Shown here piece by piece: positions 8,301-14,745 of a stretch of DNA of 24,915 bases. The stretch's first letter is position 1. Every line of letters begins with the position of its first letter. The notes beneath the pieces were generated by a model that saw nothing but the letters and a program-made list of their open reading frames with translations, was not told the DNA's origin and made no database searches. Made by a program: the position numbers and the translations under genes. Origin of the DNA: a bacterium (GTDB taxonomy: Bacteria > Spirochaetota > UBA4802 > UBA5550); the NCBI GenBank assembly GCA_024224995.1, contig JAAENB010000434.1, forward strand, positions 1 to 24,915. The letters are read 5' to 3'.

Positions 8301-8642
8301 ATGAAACTGATTATAGCATATATACAGCCGGAAAAGCTGAATGACGTAAAGCAGTCCCTTTTTAAAGCGGACGTTACAAAGATGTCGGTCACCAACTCCC
8401 TGGGCTGCGGCCGGCAGGGCGGGTATCATGAAACATACCGGGGCGTTGACGTTGAGGTGAACCTGCTTAAAAAGATCCGTCTTGAAGTTGCCGTAAACGA
8501 TGAGTTTGTTGAAAAAACAACAACTGCCATTATTGAGGGAGCCCGTTCCGGGAAGATCGGGGACGGGAAGATATTTGTTGTGGACCTGGGCCAGTGTATC
8601 CGCATCAGGACAGGTGAGGATGGTGAGGAGGCTGTTGGGTGA
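8301..8642 (+). CDS. glnK: PII nitrogen regulator lacking the uridylylated tyrosine
   Basis: 113 residues, the normal PII length. It has the fold's landmarks: G-C-G-R-Q39, the T-loop Y46-R47-G48, K58, and the C-terminal signature [10 protein letters not shown] (with S for T) followed by I-R-I-R-T-G. R47, which inserts into the AmtB pore in E. coli GlnK, is kept. Position 51, Tyr in E. coli GlnB/GlnK and the site of GlnD uridylylation, is Val (Y-R-G-V-D-V-E-V). The protein should therefore sense ATP/ADP and 2-oxoglutarate and block AmtB without control by uridylylation. It lies 116 nt after amtB with AAGAGG before the ATG. The gap is G-rich and holds no obvious terminator, so co-transcription is likely. 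Confidence 0.95.
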   Translation: MKLIIAYIQPEKLNDVKQSLFKADVTKMSVTNSLGCGRQGGYHETYRGVDVEVNLLKKIRLEVAVNDEFVEKTTTAIIEGARSGKIGDGKIFVVDLGQCIRIRTGEDGEEAVG

Positions 8643-8651
8643 GAGGGGAAT

Positions 8652-8691
8652 GGTGATCGGTGGCCCGGAGGGCCGGGTGATCGGTGATCGG
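8652..8691. repeat. Three GGTGATCGG repeats around a GGCCC-GGA-GGGCC hairpin
   Basis: GGTGATCGG occurs at 8652-8660, 8676-8684 and 8683-8691. Between the first two is a 5-bp GC hairpin with loop GGA (8662-8674). It lies in the 180-nt glnK-porin gap; role unknown. Confidence 0.45.
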
Positions 8692-8708
8692 GAAAAATCT
8701 CCCTTCTC

Positions 8709-8737
8709 ATAACGTGGGGCTTCCAGCCCCTCGTTAT
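8709..8737. repeat. Stable hairpin between glnK and the porin gene
   Basis: ATAACG-T-GGGGCT, loop TCC, AGCCCC-T-CGTTAT: 12 paired bases with one T.T mismatch and no U-tract. It could act as an mRNA processing/stability element or be an intergenic repeat; it lies ~85 nt before the porin start. Confidence 0.5.
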
Positions 8738-8822
8738 GAAGAAGAAGGCCCCGGATAAAATCTCCGGGAACAGCCCCATAGAGGCGTTGAAAAACAAAAA
8801 TATAATTCGAAGGAGAATTCAA

Positions 8823-9638
8823 ATGAACAAAACAAATTTAAGAAAAAAATTATCTATCGCTGCCTGCGCGGCACTGATGATGGGAACACTGATCGTGGGT
8901 ACAGGCGCCTGGGCGCAGGAGAGTGAGGCAGCTCCGGCTCCGGCGGAAACAGAGTCATCGGAAGCGATTGGTCTCTCCATTGCTCTTGATTATGTGAGCA
9001 ACTACTATTGGAGAGGTGTGTACTGGTTCGAAAATGACGGGGTTTTCTTTCCCATGATCAGCTATGAAGCAGCGGGCTTTACCCTGTCATTTGGCGGAGA
9101 ATTTTCCGAAGACGCATTTATTGACGATGGGAACTCTACAGTTACGGACAGGCATGCTCTTGACTTTGGTGTTGATTATTCATATTCTTTTGGGGAAACA
9201 GCGACCCTGGGCGCGGGAGTATGGTTCTTTATGTTCTACAACGAAAAAGCAAACAACTTTTTCACGGGAACCCTTTCCCTGAGCCTGGACACAGTGCCCC
9301 TTACTCCAACAGTGAGTTACAGCCATGACTATTATACCGATTCCGGGAAGAAAAAAGATTTTTATGTTACCCTGGCTATTGGTCATGAAATTGAGCTTAC
9401 CAAAGAATCAAAACTGGAGCTGGGGCTTTCCAGCGGCTATTATTACGCCGACAGCACAGACCAGAAAGGGATCAGTGATATTACGGCGTCGGCAAAGCTG
9501 TCAGTAGACGTAAGCTCCGTTACCCTGTCCGGTGGATTTAACTATCTCATTGTACCGGCAAAAGACTTTTATACCTATAACAATGTTAAAGACTTAAGCA
9601 GGTTCAGCTCCTCTTTTAGAGCTGCCTACTCTATCTGA
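8823..9638 (+). CDS. TorF/Gcw_chp-type putative outer-membrane porin
   Basis: 271 residues from the ATG at 8823, with AAGGAG eight bases upstream; a further upstream in-frame ATG (8736) would put charged, non-signal sequence in front and overlaps the hairpin. A signal peptide is clear (basic start, hydrophobic core, G-A-W-A-Q). The mature part starts with the family hallmark D-Y-V-S-N-Y-Y-W-R-G-V and continues as alternating aromatic/polar strands (F-T-L-S-F-G-G-E-F, S-L-S-L-D-T-V, L-E-L-G-L-S-S-G-Y-Y). It ends in S-F-R-A-A-Y-S-I, typical of a beta-barrel. Members of this family recur beside PII and ammonium transporter genes. Here it ends the sigma-54 operon and is followed at once by a strong terminator. 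A role in passing nitrogen compounds through the outer membrane is inferred from context. Confidence 0.82.
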   Translation: MNKTNLRKKLSIAACAALMMGTLIVGTGAWAQESEAAPAPAETESSEAIGLSIALDYVSNYYWRGVYWFENDGVFFPMISYEAAGFTLSFGGEFSEDAFIDDGNSTVTDRHALDFGVDYSYSFGETATLGAGVWFFMFYNEKANNFFTGTLSLSLDTVPLTPTVSYSHDYYTDSGKKKDFYVTLAIGHEIELTKESKLELGLSSGYYYADSTDQKGISDITASAKLSVDVSSVTLSGGFNYLIVPAKDFYTYNNVKDLSRFSSSFRAAYSI

Positions 9639-9674
9639 TTTTTATCAGACCTCCACCCCCTCGCAGGGGTCGCA

Positions 9675-9716
9675 CCCCCTCTTCCACCCCGGACCCGGAA
9701 GAGGGGGCTCTATTTT
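9675..9716 (+). terminator. Rho-independent terminator of the amtB operon
   Basis: An 11-bp perfect GC-rich stem, CCCCCTCTTCC (9675-9685) with GGAAGAGGGGG (9697-9707), followed by CTCTATTTTTA. It lies 37 nt after the porin stop. Confidence 0.88.
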
Positions 9717-9830
9717 TACAATATATAGCAGCACTATACAAAAATATTAGTTCTCCGAACAGGCTTCGTTAAGAACATGTTAAATTTGCGCACTATGGCC
9801 CACTGCCGCGTAAAAACCCTTTTCGTTCCG

Positions 9831-9846
9831 GGTACATTTTTGTATC
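9831..9846. promoter_or_regulatory. RTAC-N6-GTAY palindrome at the activator gene's start
   Basis: GGTACATTTTTGTATCC: same core TACATTTTTGTA as the enhancer copy at 6558-6575. It ends about 10 bases before the ATG at 9857, where a bound protein would block transcription or its start. A weaker half-match (ATACAAAAATATT) is at 9736-9748. Suggests autoregulation. Confidence 0.6.
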
Positions 9847-9856
9847 CTGTCATTAT

Positions 9857-11395
9857 ATGAACGAAACAGGGAACACAGAATTTCTTTTTGATATTGGGAA
9901 AATATTTACTTCAGCCGGAGATATAGAAAGCCTCCTGGAACGGGCTCTTGCCCTGGCAGCGGAACAGCTTCACATAGAACGAGGTTCCATTAATATCTAT
10001 CATGAGGAAGCGGATAACATCTTTATTGACACCTCCTATGGCTATACCGATAAAGAGGTAAAGCGGGGAAGTTATAAACCCGGAGAAGGAATTACGGGAA
10101 CCGTTATTCAAACAGGAAAACCCATGGTAGTTCCTTCTATTAAAGACGAGCCGCTCTTCCTGGACAAAACCGGGGCCCGGCGAAATGGGGGGACGGAAAA
10201 TTCCGCCTTTATATCCGTTCCCATTAAAACCGGAGATACCGTTATTGGAACCATCTCAATTGAAAAGATCACAGATCCCGAAGAGTCCCTTGCAGCGGAG
10301 CTGAACCTTCTCTCTATTATGGCTATTATGATAGCTCATGCGGCGGCCGACCGGAAGAAGATGCTTCAGCGGGAAGCGCAGCTGGAAGAAGAGAACAGGC
10401 GTCTCAGGGTTAAGCTCTCCTTGAAACAGGAGCCCCGCAGCAGCCCGGGGAATATCATTGGGAAAGCTCCGGTGATGAAGGCGTTATATGAAAACATTCT
10501 CATGGTTGCTCCCACGAATTCTACTGTTATAATCATGGGAGAAACCGGTACGGGGAAAGAGCTTATTGCCAATGCGATTCATGAGAACAGTGCGAAAAAG
10601 AATAAGCCGTTTATCAAGGTTAATATCGCCGCATTTCCTGAAAACCTTATAGAAAGCGAACTCTTTGGCCATGAAAAAGGTGCCTTTACCGGAGCCGTAA
10701 TGGAAAAAAAAGGCCGCTTTGAACTGGCAAATACAGGCACCATTTTCCTTGATGAGATCGGCGATCTTGCCCTTCCCTTGCAGGTAAAGCTGCTTCATGT
10801 TCTACAGGAACGGCGCTTTGAACGGCTTGGCGGAACCAGGACCATTTCCCTGGATGTGCGCGTTATTGCGGCAACTCACCGGAACCTTGAAGAAATGGTT
10901 TCCCTGGGAGAATTCCGGCAGGATCTTTATTATCGCCTTAATGTGTTCCCCCTCTACTCCCCACCCCTTCGCGAACGCAAGGCCGACATTGTTCTTCTTG
11001 CCGATTATTTTCTGCAAAAATATACGGGAGAGTTTAATAAAAATATCAGCCGCATCAGCAGCGAAGCCATAGACATGCTCCTCTGCTATCACTGGCCCGG
11101 GAATGTACGGGAGCTGGAAAACTGCATTGAACGGGCAGTAATCGTAAGCGGGGAAACCGCGATCCGGAGTTATCACCTTCCCCCGTCGCTCCAGGTAGCC
11201 GACACTGCAAAGGGGAGCGCGAATTCCCTTGACGAGATGGTGGATCAGTATACCAGGGAAATTATTATCGACCATTTAAAAATGTGCAGGGGAAATATCA
11301 CCCTGGCGTCGAAGCAGCTGGCTACGACCAAGCGCATACTCACGTATAAGATAAAAAACCTGGGGATTGATTATACCCGGTATAGGATGCGGTGA
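9857..11395 (+). CDS. Sigma-54-dependent activator, NifA/VnfA-like (GAF-AAA+-HTH)
   Basis: 512 residues. The N-terminal GAF domain (about 18-165) contains E-P-L-F-L-D-K-T-G-A-R, which resembles the NifA/VnfA/AnfA GAF domain. The AAA+ core has Walker A G228-E-T-G-T-G-K-E, the sigma-54 contact loop G275-A-F-T-G-A, Walker B I-F-L-D299-E300, and F-R-Q-D-L-Y-Y-R-L-N-V-F. A C-terminal Fis-type HTH spans about 465-508 (N-I-T-L-A-S-K-Q-L-A-T-T-K-R). It should activate RpoN promoters, most simply that of amtB at 6756. No Shine-Dalgarno sequence precedes the ATG, which instead sits ~10 bases after a copy of the presumed binding site. No receiver domain is present, so input is through the GAF domain or PII rather than phosphorylation. 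nif genes are not in the window, so calling it nifA would be unsupported. Confidence 0.92.
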   Translation: MNETGNTEFLFDIGKIFTSAGDIESLLERALALAAEQLHIERGSINIYHEEADNIFIDTSYGYTDKEVKRGSYKPGEGITGTVIQTGKPMVVPSIKDEPLFLDKTGARRNGGTENSAFISVPIKTGDTVIGTISIEKITDPEESLAAELNLLSIMAIMIAHAAADRKKMLQREAQLEEENRRLRVKLSLKQEPRSSPGNIIGKAPVMKALYENILMVAPTNSTVIIMGETGTGKELIANAIHENSAKKNKPFIKVNIAAFPENLIESELFGHEKGAFTGAVMEKKGRFELANTGTIFLDEIGDLALPLQVKLLHVLQERRFERLGGTRTISLDVRVIAATHRNLEEMVSLGEFRQDLYYRLNVFPLYSPPLRERKADIVLLADYFLQKYTGEFNKNISRISSEAIDMLLCYHWPGNVRELENCIERAVIVSGETAIRSYHLPPSLQVADTAKGSANSLDEMVDQYTREIIIDHLKMCRGNITLASKQLATTKRILTYKIKNLGIDYTRYRMR

Positions 11396-11413
11396 GGGAC
11401 CGGCAGCGTTTTC

Positions 11414-12661
11414 TTATAATTTATTTCCATTCGTTTTTATATAGTCTTTTGTTTCTGTTCCCATAACCTGGATTAAATCATAAGCGCTGATAACGGAGCC
11501 AACACCGGGAAGAGTTCCGGCGAACGATTTGAGCAATGATTTGTCTTTCTGAAATTCTTTCAGTTTTACAAGGGCACCCGGATCTCCCTCGTAACCGTAT
11601 TCCCGTGCGATTTGAGCAGCAATACCTTTTGTTGACCCTGTAAGCTTTACTATTTTTCCTATTTTGCCTATCAGGAAAATATCGCCAACGACATCAACAA
11701 TAAGATGTCCCCATGCCAATCGAAGAGCGGTTTGTTTCTCTTTTTGAACGAAATGGCTTAAGGGAAAACGGGAATAGAGCTTTCCTTCCATTGTGTATAT
11801 GGAATAAGAACTTGCATCTCTTTTTATCAGGTATCCCAGGAGTTCCCTTTTTTTCGAGAAATAACTGACAATGGGTAGTTTAGAGAGGAATGTATCTCTG
11901 ATTACATACAATCGATCACCAACAAGCGAATCACGATGGTACCCAAAAACTTTAAAATTATGCCTTCTGGACTCCCAACTTAATTGCCCTCCACTGTATA
12001 TATAAATTTTTCTATAAATCTTATCCTTTTTCTGTATTCCTGCTCCCTGTTGTGCCGTATGGGCAAGCTCATGAGCCATGAGTTTTTTTCCTTCCCGGGA
12101 TGCAGAATTATACTGTCCTTTAGCGAAAACAATATTACTTCCATGGGTAAAAGCTCTCGCGTTTATTGACCGGGCAAGATAATCCGCTTTCGAACCGGTA
12201 TGAACACGAACAGTGCTAAAATCCCGGTTAAATCGTGCTTCATAAAATTTTCGTTCACCCTGGCTTAATGGAGTACCGGAGCCCTTGAGGCTTGAGATCT
12301 CAGAATTAATATTTTGTCCCACAACCATAGTATTGCTTCCATCTTTTCTTTGTACCGGTTTGCTTGAAGTTTCCATAGCAACAGTATTGGATTTCATTTG
12401 AACTTCAGCATCGGACATATTGACAACGGTATCAGCGATACGGTCAGCTTCCTTTTCATAAATATCTGACGGTTCACTTATCTCTAATTTGGAAGTTTCT
12501 TTTTTTGCCTGTCTAAAAATGAGGTTTATTGCGTCATGATGGTGCATGGAATCAAAACTGCTTTCCGGTTCTTTAAAAAATCTTTTTGTTGTATTTGACG
12601 ACCGGCTTATTCTTTCATCTTCAGAATGAACTCTTATTCGAAATTTCCTGTGATCCATCAT
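11414..12661 (-). CDS. DUF4157 protein with HELAH zinc-peptidase motif (eCIS-associated type)
   Basis: 415 residues from the ATG at 12661 (AGGTGGAG just upstream; an earlier in-frame ATG at 12706 would start at or inside the promoter -10). Near residues 64-80 is the D-I-Y-E-K-E-A-D-R-I-A-D motif that usually precedes DUF4157. The DUF4157 core (about 129-205) has L-S-Q-G-E-R-x-F-Y-E-A-R-F-x-R-D-F-S-x-V-R-V-H-T and ends in the zinc motif H197-E-L-A-H201-T-A-Q-Q. The ~200-residue C-terminus is unlike anything I recognise and has glycine-rich hydrophobic stretches that could be membrane-active. There is no signal peptide. DUF4157 proteins are frequent cargo of extracellular contractile injection systems, but no such genes are in this window. 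The gene is alone, transcribed against its neighbours from its own promoter. Confidence 0.85.
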   Translation of the reverse strand: MMDHRKFRIRVHSEDERISRSSNTTKRFFKEPESSFDSMHHHDAINLIFRQAKKETSKLEISEPSDIYEKEADRIADTVVNMSDAEVQMKSNTVAMETSSKPVQRKDGSNTMVVGQNINSEISSLKGSGTPLSQGERKFYEARFNRDFSTVRVHTGSKADYLARSINARAFTHGSNIVFAKGQYNSASREGKKLMAHELAHTAQQGAGIQKKDKIYRKIYIYSGGQLSWESRRHNFKVFGYHRDSLVGDRLYVIRDTFLSKLPIVSYFSKKRELLGYLIKRDASSYSIYTMEGKLYSRFPLSHFVQKEKQTALRLAWGHLIVDVVGDIFLIGKIGKIVKLTGSTKGIAAQIAREYGYEGDPGALVKLKEFQKDKSLLKSFAGTLPGVGSVISAYDLIQVMGTETKDYIKTNGNKL

Positions 12662-12696
12662 GTTTCTCCACCTGTTGAATGCCTTACTCTTTAATA

Positions 12697-12725
12697 ATTT
12701 TAGCACAAATACGCTTTTTTGTCAA
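12697..12725 (-). promoter_or_regulatory. Sigma-70 promoter of the DUF4157 gene
   Basis: Reverse strand: TTGACA (12725-12720), 17-base spacer, TAAAAT (12702-12697). Near-consensus; the start codon at 12661 follows about 36 bases after the -10. Confidence 0.72.
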
Positions 12726-12808
12726 GGAATTATTCATATCGAAAAGCAGCGATGGTATCAGATGAAAACATTCCCCATTGTATTTCCAGTGAAGACCCCC
12801 TCCATTTG

Positions 12809-12822
12809 TATACGAACGTATA
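12809..12822. promoter_or_regulatory. Palindromic operator, probably of the MarR regulator
   Basis: TATACGAACGTATA is a 6-2-6 dyad, typical in size for MarR dimers. It overlaps a good -10-like TATACT (12821-12826) about 80 bases upstream of the marR-type gene, so autorepression is likely. No convincing -35 is seen, as can happen when the -10 region is the target. Confidence 0.55.
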
Positions 12823-12904
12823 TACTTGCATGAATTATCGATTCTCCCCTTTTTTGCTTTACACATTCCTTATTTTATTGAAATTTGTCCATACGTGGAT
12901 AATT

Positions 12905-13495
12905 ATGAAAAATACAAATAAAACAGACGAAAACATACTCAATCTCCTGGAAAAGACCAATCAAGTAATGCGCTTCCTCATGTGGGAGGTGGCCAAAAAC
13001 GAGAAAATAAGCCCTGTTCAGATGCAGATACTCTTATACATCCGGGATAATCCATCATCTTTCAATAAGGTGAGTATCCTTTCAAAAGAATTTGATCTCA
13101 CCAAAGCGACCATAAGCGACGCTGTAAGTTCTCTTGAAGAAAAGAAGATGGTAAAAAAGATAAAAGAAAAGGATGATAAACGATCCTCTATACTTTCGCT
13201 AACTGCAAAAGGAAAAAAACTTGCGGAAAAAGCATCAGCCTGGCCGGCTCCAATGCAATTGGCATTAAAAAAGCTTCCAACAGATCAAAAAGAACAGGCT
13301 ATGCTTTTACTCATGAATCTTCTAAAATCCCTCTTTGATGATGGGGTTATTGGCGCCGCCCGAATGTGTATTACCTGCGGCAATTTCAGCGTTGAAATAC
13401 ATCCCGGTACTACAAAACCCCATAAATGCAACCTCACCGGAAAAAGAGCTTCCGATAAAGAGATTAATATCGGTTGCGAACATCACCAGGAATAA
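12905..13495 (+). CDS. MarR-family regulator with four-cysteine C-terminal tail
   Basis: 196 residues from the ATG at 12905; longer upstream starts would run through the putative operator. The core is a MarR winged helix: helices at 10-45, recognition helix around D-L-T-K-A-T-I-S-D-A-V-S-S-L-E (64-78), wing K-E-K-D-D-K-R-S-S-I-L-S-L-T (87-100). The tail adds C155-x-x-C158, C175 and C191 (R-M-C-I-T-C-G-N-F, H-K-C-N-L, I-G-C-E-H-H), a set able to hold an iron-sulfur cluster or zinc. It is three bases from mobB, so it forms an operon with it. The convergent molybdoenzyme operon makes redox- or metal-responsive control of molybdoenzyme genes plausible, but this is inference. Confidence 0.85.
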   Translation: MKNTNKTDENILNLLEKTNQVMRFLMWEVAKNEKISPVQMQILLYIRDNPSSFNKVSILSKEFDLTKATISDAVSSLEEKKMVKKIKEKDDKRSSILSLTAKGKKLAEKASAWPAPMQLALKKLPTDQKEQAMLLLMNLLKSLFDDGVIGAARMCITCGNFSVEIHPGTTKPHKCNLTGKRASDKEINIGCEHHQE

Positions 13496-13498
13496 ACA

Positions 13499-13993
13499 AT
13501 GAATACGATTCATATTGTAGGGCGTCAGAATAACGGCAAAACAACCATGCTGGTGGAATTGATAGAAGAACTTACGGGAAGAGGTCTCACGGTAGGAACA
13601 ATAAAGCACAGCAGCCATGTTCATGAACTGGACAAACCGGGAAAAGATTCTTTCCGTCACCGCGAGGCAGGAAGCAATCCCACTGCCATAGTAACGGCAA
13701 ACCAGGTTGCGGTATACCTCCCCCGTGAAGAGAACAAAGAACCTCTCGATCAAATAAAATCATTGTACGCGGATACGGACCTGATTCTTATTGAAGGATA
13801 TATAGACGGCCCGGGAATAAAAGTAGAAGTCTGGCGAAAAGAGATGGAAACCCAGCCGCTAATATTCGAACGCGGCGACATTACCGCAGTTATTACCGAT
13901 GATGACATTGATACGGACCTGCCGATATTACCCCGAAAAGATATCGCAGCAATAGGCGATGCTATTTGCAAACTGGCGGGAATAACAAAATAG
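13499..13993 (+). CDS. mobB: Molybdopterin-guanine dinucleotide biosynthesis protein MobB
   Basis: 164 residues, the usual MobB size. P-loop G8-R-Q-N-N-G13-K14-T15-T16 at the N-terminus, then V-G-T-I-K-H-x-x-H, D-x-P-G-K-D-S-F-R-H-R-E-A-G, and L-I-L-I-E-G-Y, all family hallmarks. MobB is a GTP-binding helper of MobA, which attaches GMP to molybdopterin; bis-MGD is the cofactor of the molybdoenzyme encoded at 16824-19517. mobA is not in the window. The start is three bases after the MarR stop, and a structured repeat element begins 33 bases after its stop. Confidence 0.93.
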   Translation: MNTIHIVGRQNNGKTTMLVELIEELTGRGLTVGTIKHSSHVHELDKPGKDSFRHREAGSNPTAIVTANQVAVYLPREENKEPLDQIKSLYADTDLILIEGYIDGPGIKVEVWRKEMETQPLIFERGDITAVITDDDIDTDLPILPRKDIAAIGDAICKLAGITK

Positions 13994-14026
13994 AAATCCA
14001 ACCGGTCCCGGAGAGTGACATCATTC

Positions 14027-14214
14027 GAAGCGCAGCTGTACCCTCTATGGTACACCGGAAAAAAAGACCAATTCCAATAACGCAAAAAACGAGCAAAACA
14101 CGGAAGTTTTGCGTGAGGGCGAAAACAATCCAGGAGGGATTATTTTCGCCCAAAAGCACCAGCCATATCCCAAAAGGCAAATCAGGTGTGCCATAGAGGG
14201 TACAGCTGTGCTTC
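14027..14214. repeat. Nested inverted-repeat element A (30-bp outer stem, two GGA-loop hairpins)
   Basis: Outer arms 14027-14056 and 14185-14214 pair over 30 positions; the only two deviations are G.U wobbles in the + strand RNA. Inside are a 7-bp hairpin GCAAAAC/GTTTTGC (14093-14112) with loop ACGGAA, and a 15-bp hairpin (14117-14131 with 14137-14151, one mismatch) with loop AGGAG. No flanking duplication is obvious. It lies between convergent genes (mobB and the TorD-like gene), so it could also end both transcripts. It is either a MITE-like repeat or a structured RNA; short open frames across it are not credible genes. Confidence 0.8.
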
Positions 14215-14244
14215 CGCGCATAAACAATTTCTCTTGTAACAGTC

Positions 14245-14745
14245 TTACCCCGTAACGGGACTATCCCCGGGAAAGAGCATTCTTTCCATGTCCCGGGCGA
14301 TTGCCGAATAAACAGAACTCTGCTCCTTTACCTTTTCAAGAAACGAAGGAACCCACTCCTTGAGCCTTTTCAAAAAGGATTCATCACCGGTTTCAGCAAT
14401 AAATTCAAGCTCAACACTAATATGATCCGGCGGTTCTCCTTCATACGCGTAATCGAGCTTCGCGGTCTTATAGCACTTCAACACATTGCTTGTAGTCTCT
14501 CCATACACCAAACCTTCCCGGTAATAAGACTCATAGGGCGGACACAAAAGCGCCGGGTATGAATTAATAAAAAGATTCGTATACTCCACCTGCAGCTCTT
14601 CCAGGCTCCGGGAATTAAACGCTTCAAGAGAAGGTAATCCCTCAACCTCATTCATTTCCCCGGTCAAATCCAGAACTTCGTCCGTTGGATATGAAAGAAG
14701 AAGAGAGAACAGCCTGAACATATTTATTTTATTTACCATGTTCAT
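14245..14745 (-). CDS. TorD-family redox-enzyme maturation chaperone
   Basis: 166 residues, all-helical composition. It has the family pattern: F-R-L-F-S-x-L-L-S-Y-P near the N-terminus, L-x-V-E-Y-T-N-L-F, C-P-P-Y-E-S-Y-Y-R-E-G, and P-P-D-H-I-S-V-E-L-E-F. Such chaperones bind the Tat signal of molybdoenzymes and hold the catalytic subunit until its cofactor is inserted. The start overlaps the stop of the NrfD gene (ATGA), so it is the last gene of the operon and its client is presumably the protein encoded at 16824-19517. Confidence 0.88.
   Translation of the reverse strand: MNMVNKINMFRLFSLLLSYPTDEVLDLTGEMNEVEGLPSLEAFNSRSLEELQVEYTNLFINSYPALLCPPYESYYREGLVYGETTSNVLKCYKTAKLDYAYEGEPPDHISVELEFIAETGDESFLKRLKEWVPSFLEKVKEQSSVYSAIARDMERMLFPGDSPVTG

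Noticed and set aside
8736..8822. Porin start at 8736
   Set aside because: It would put 29 charged residues before a clear signal peptide, starts within the hairpin, and has no ribosome-binding site; AAGGAG points to 8823.
9857..11395. Naming the activator nifA
   Set aside because: GAF motif and HTH are NifA/VnfA-like, but no nitrogenase genes are in view and the likely target is amtB.
12719..12904. Upstream extension of the MarR gene to an ATG at 12719 or 12830
   Set aside because: The added residues resemble no MarR N-terminus and would run through the putative operator and -10; the ATG at 12905 gives the usual MarR length.
14027..14214. Integron attC site or insertion sequence
   Set aside because: No attC core sites (GTTRRRY pairing RYYYAAC), no transposase and no clear target duplication; it is better described as a structured repeat shared with 20530-20634.
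13962..14227. Short reading frames on both strands across the inverted-repeat element after mobB
   Set aside because: They are made of the two arms of the element read in opposite directions, have no ribosome-binding sites, and one overlaps the end of mobB.
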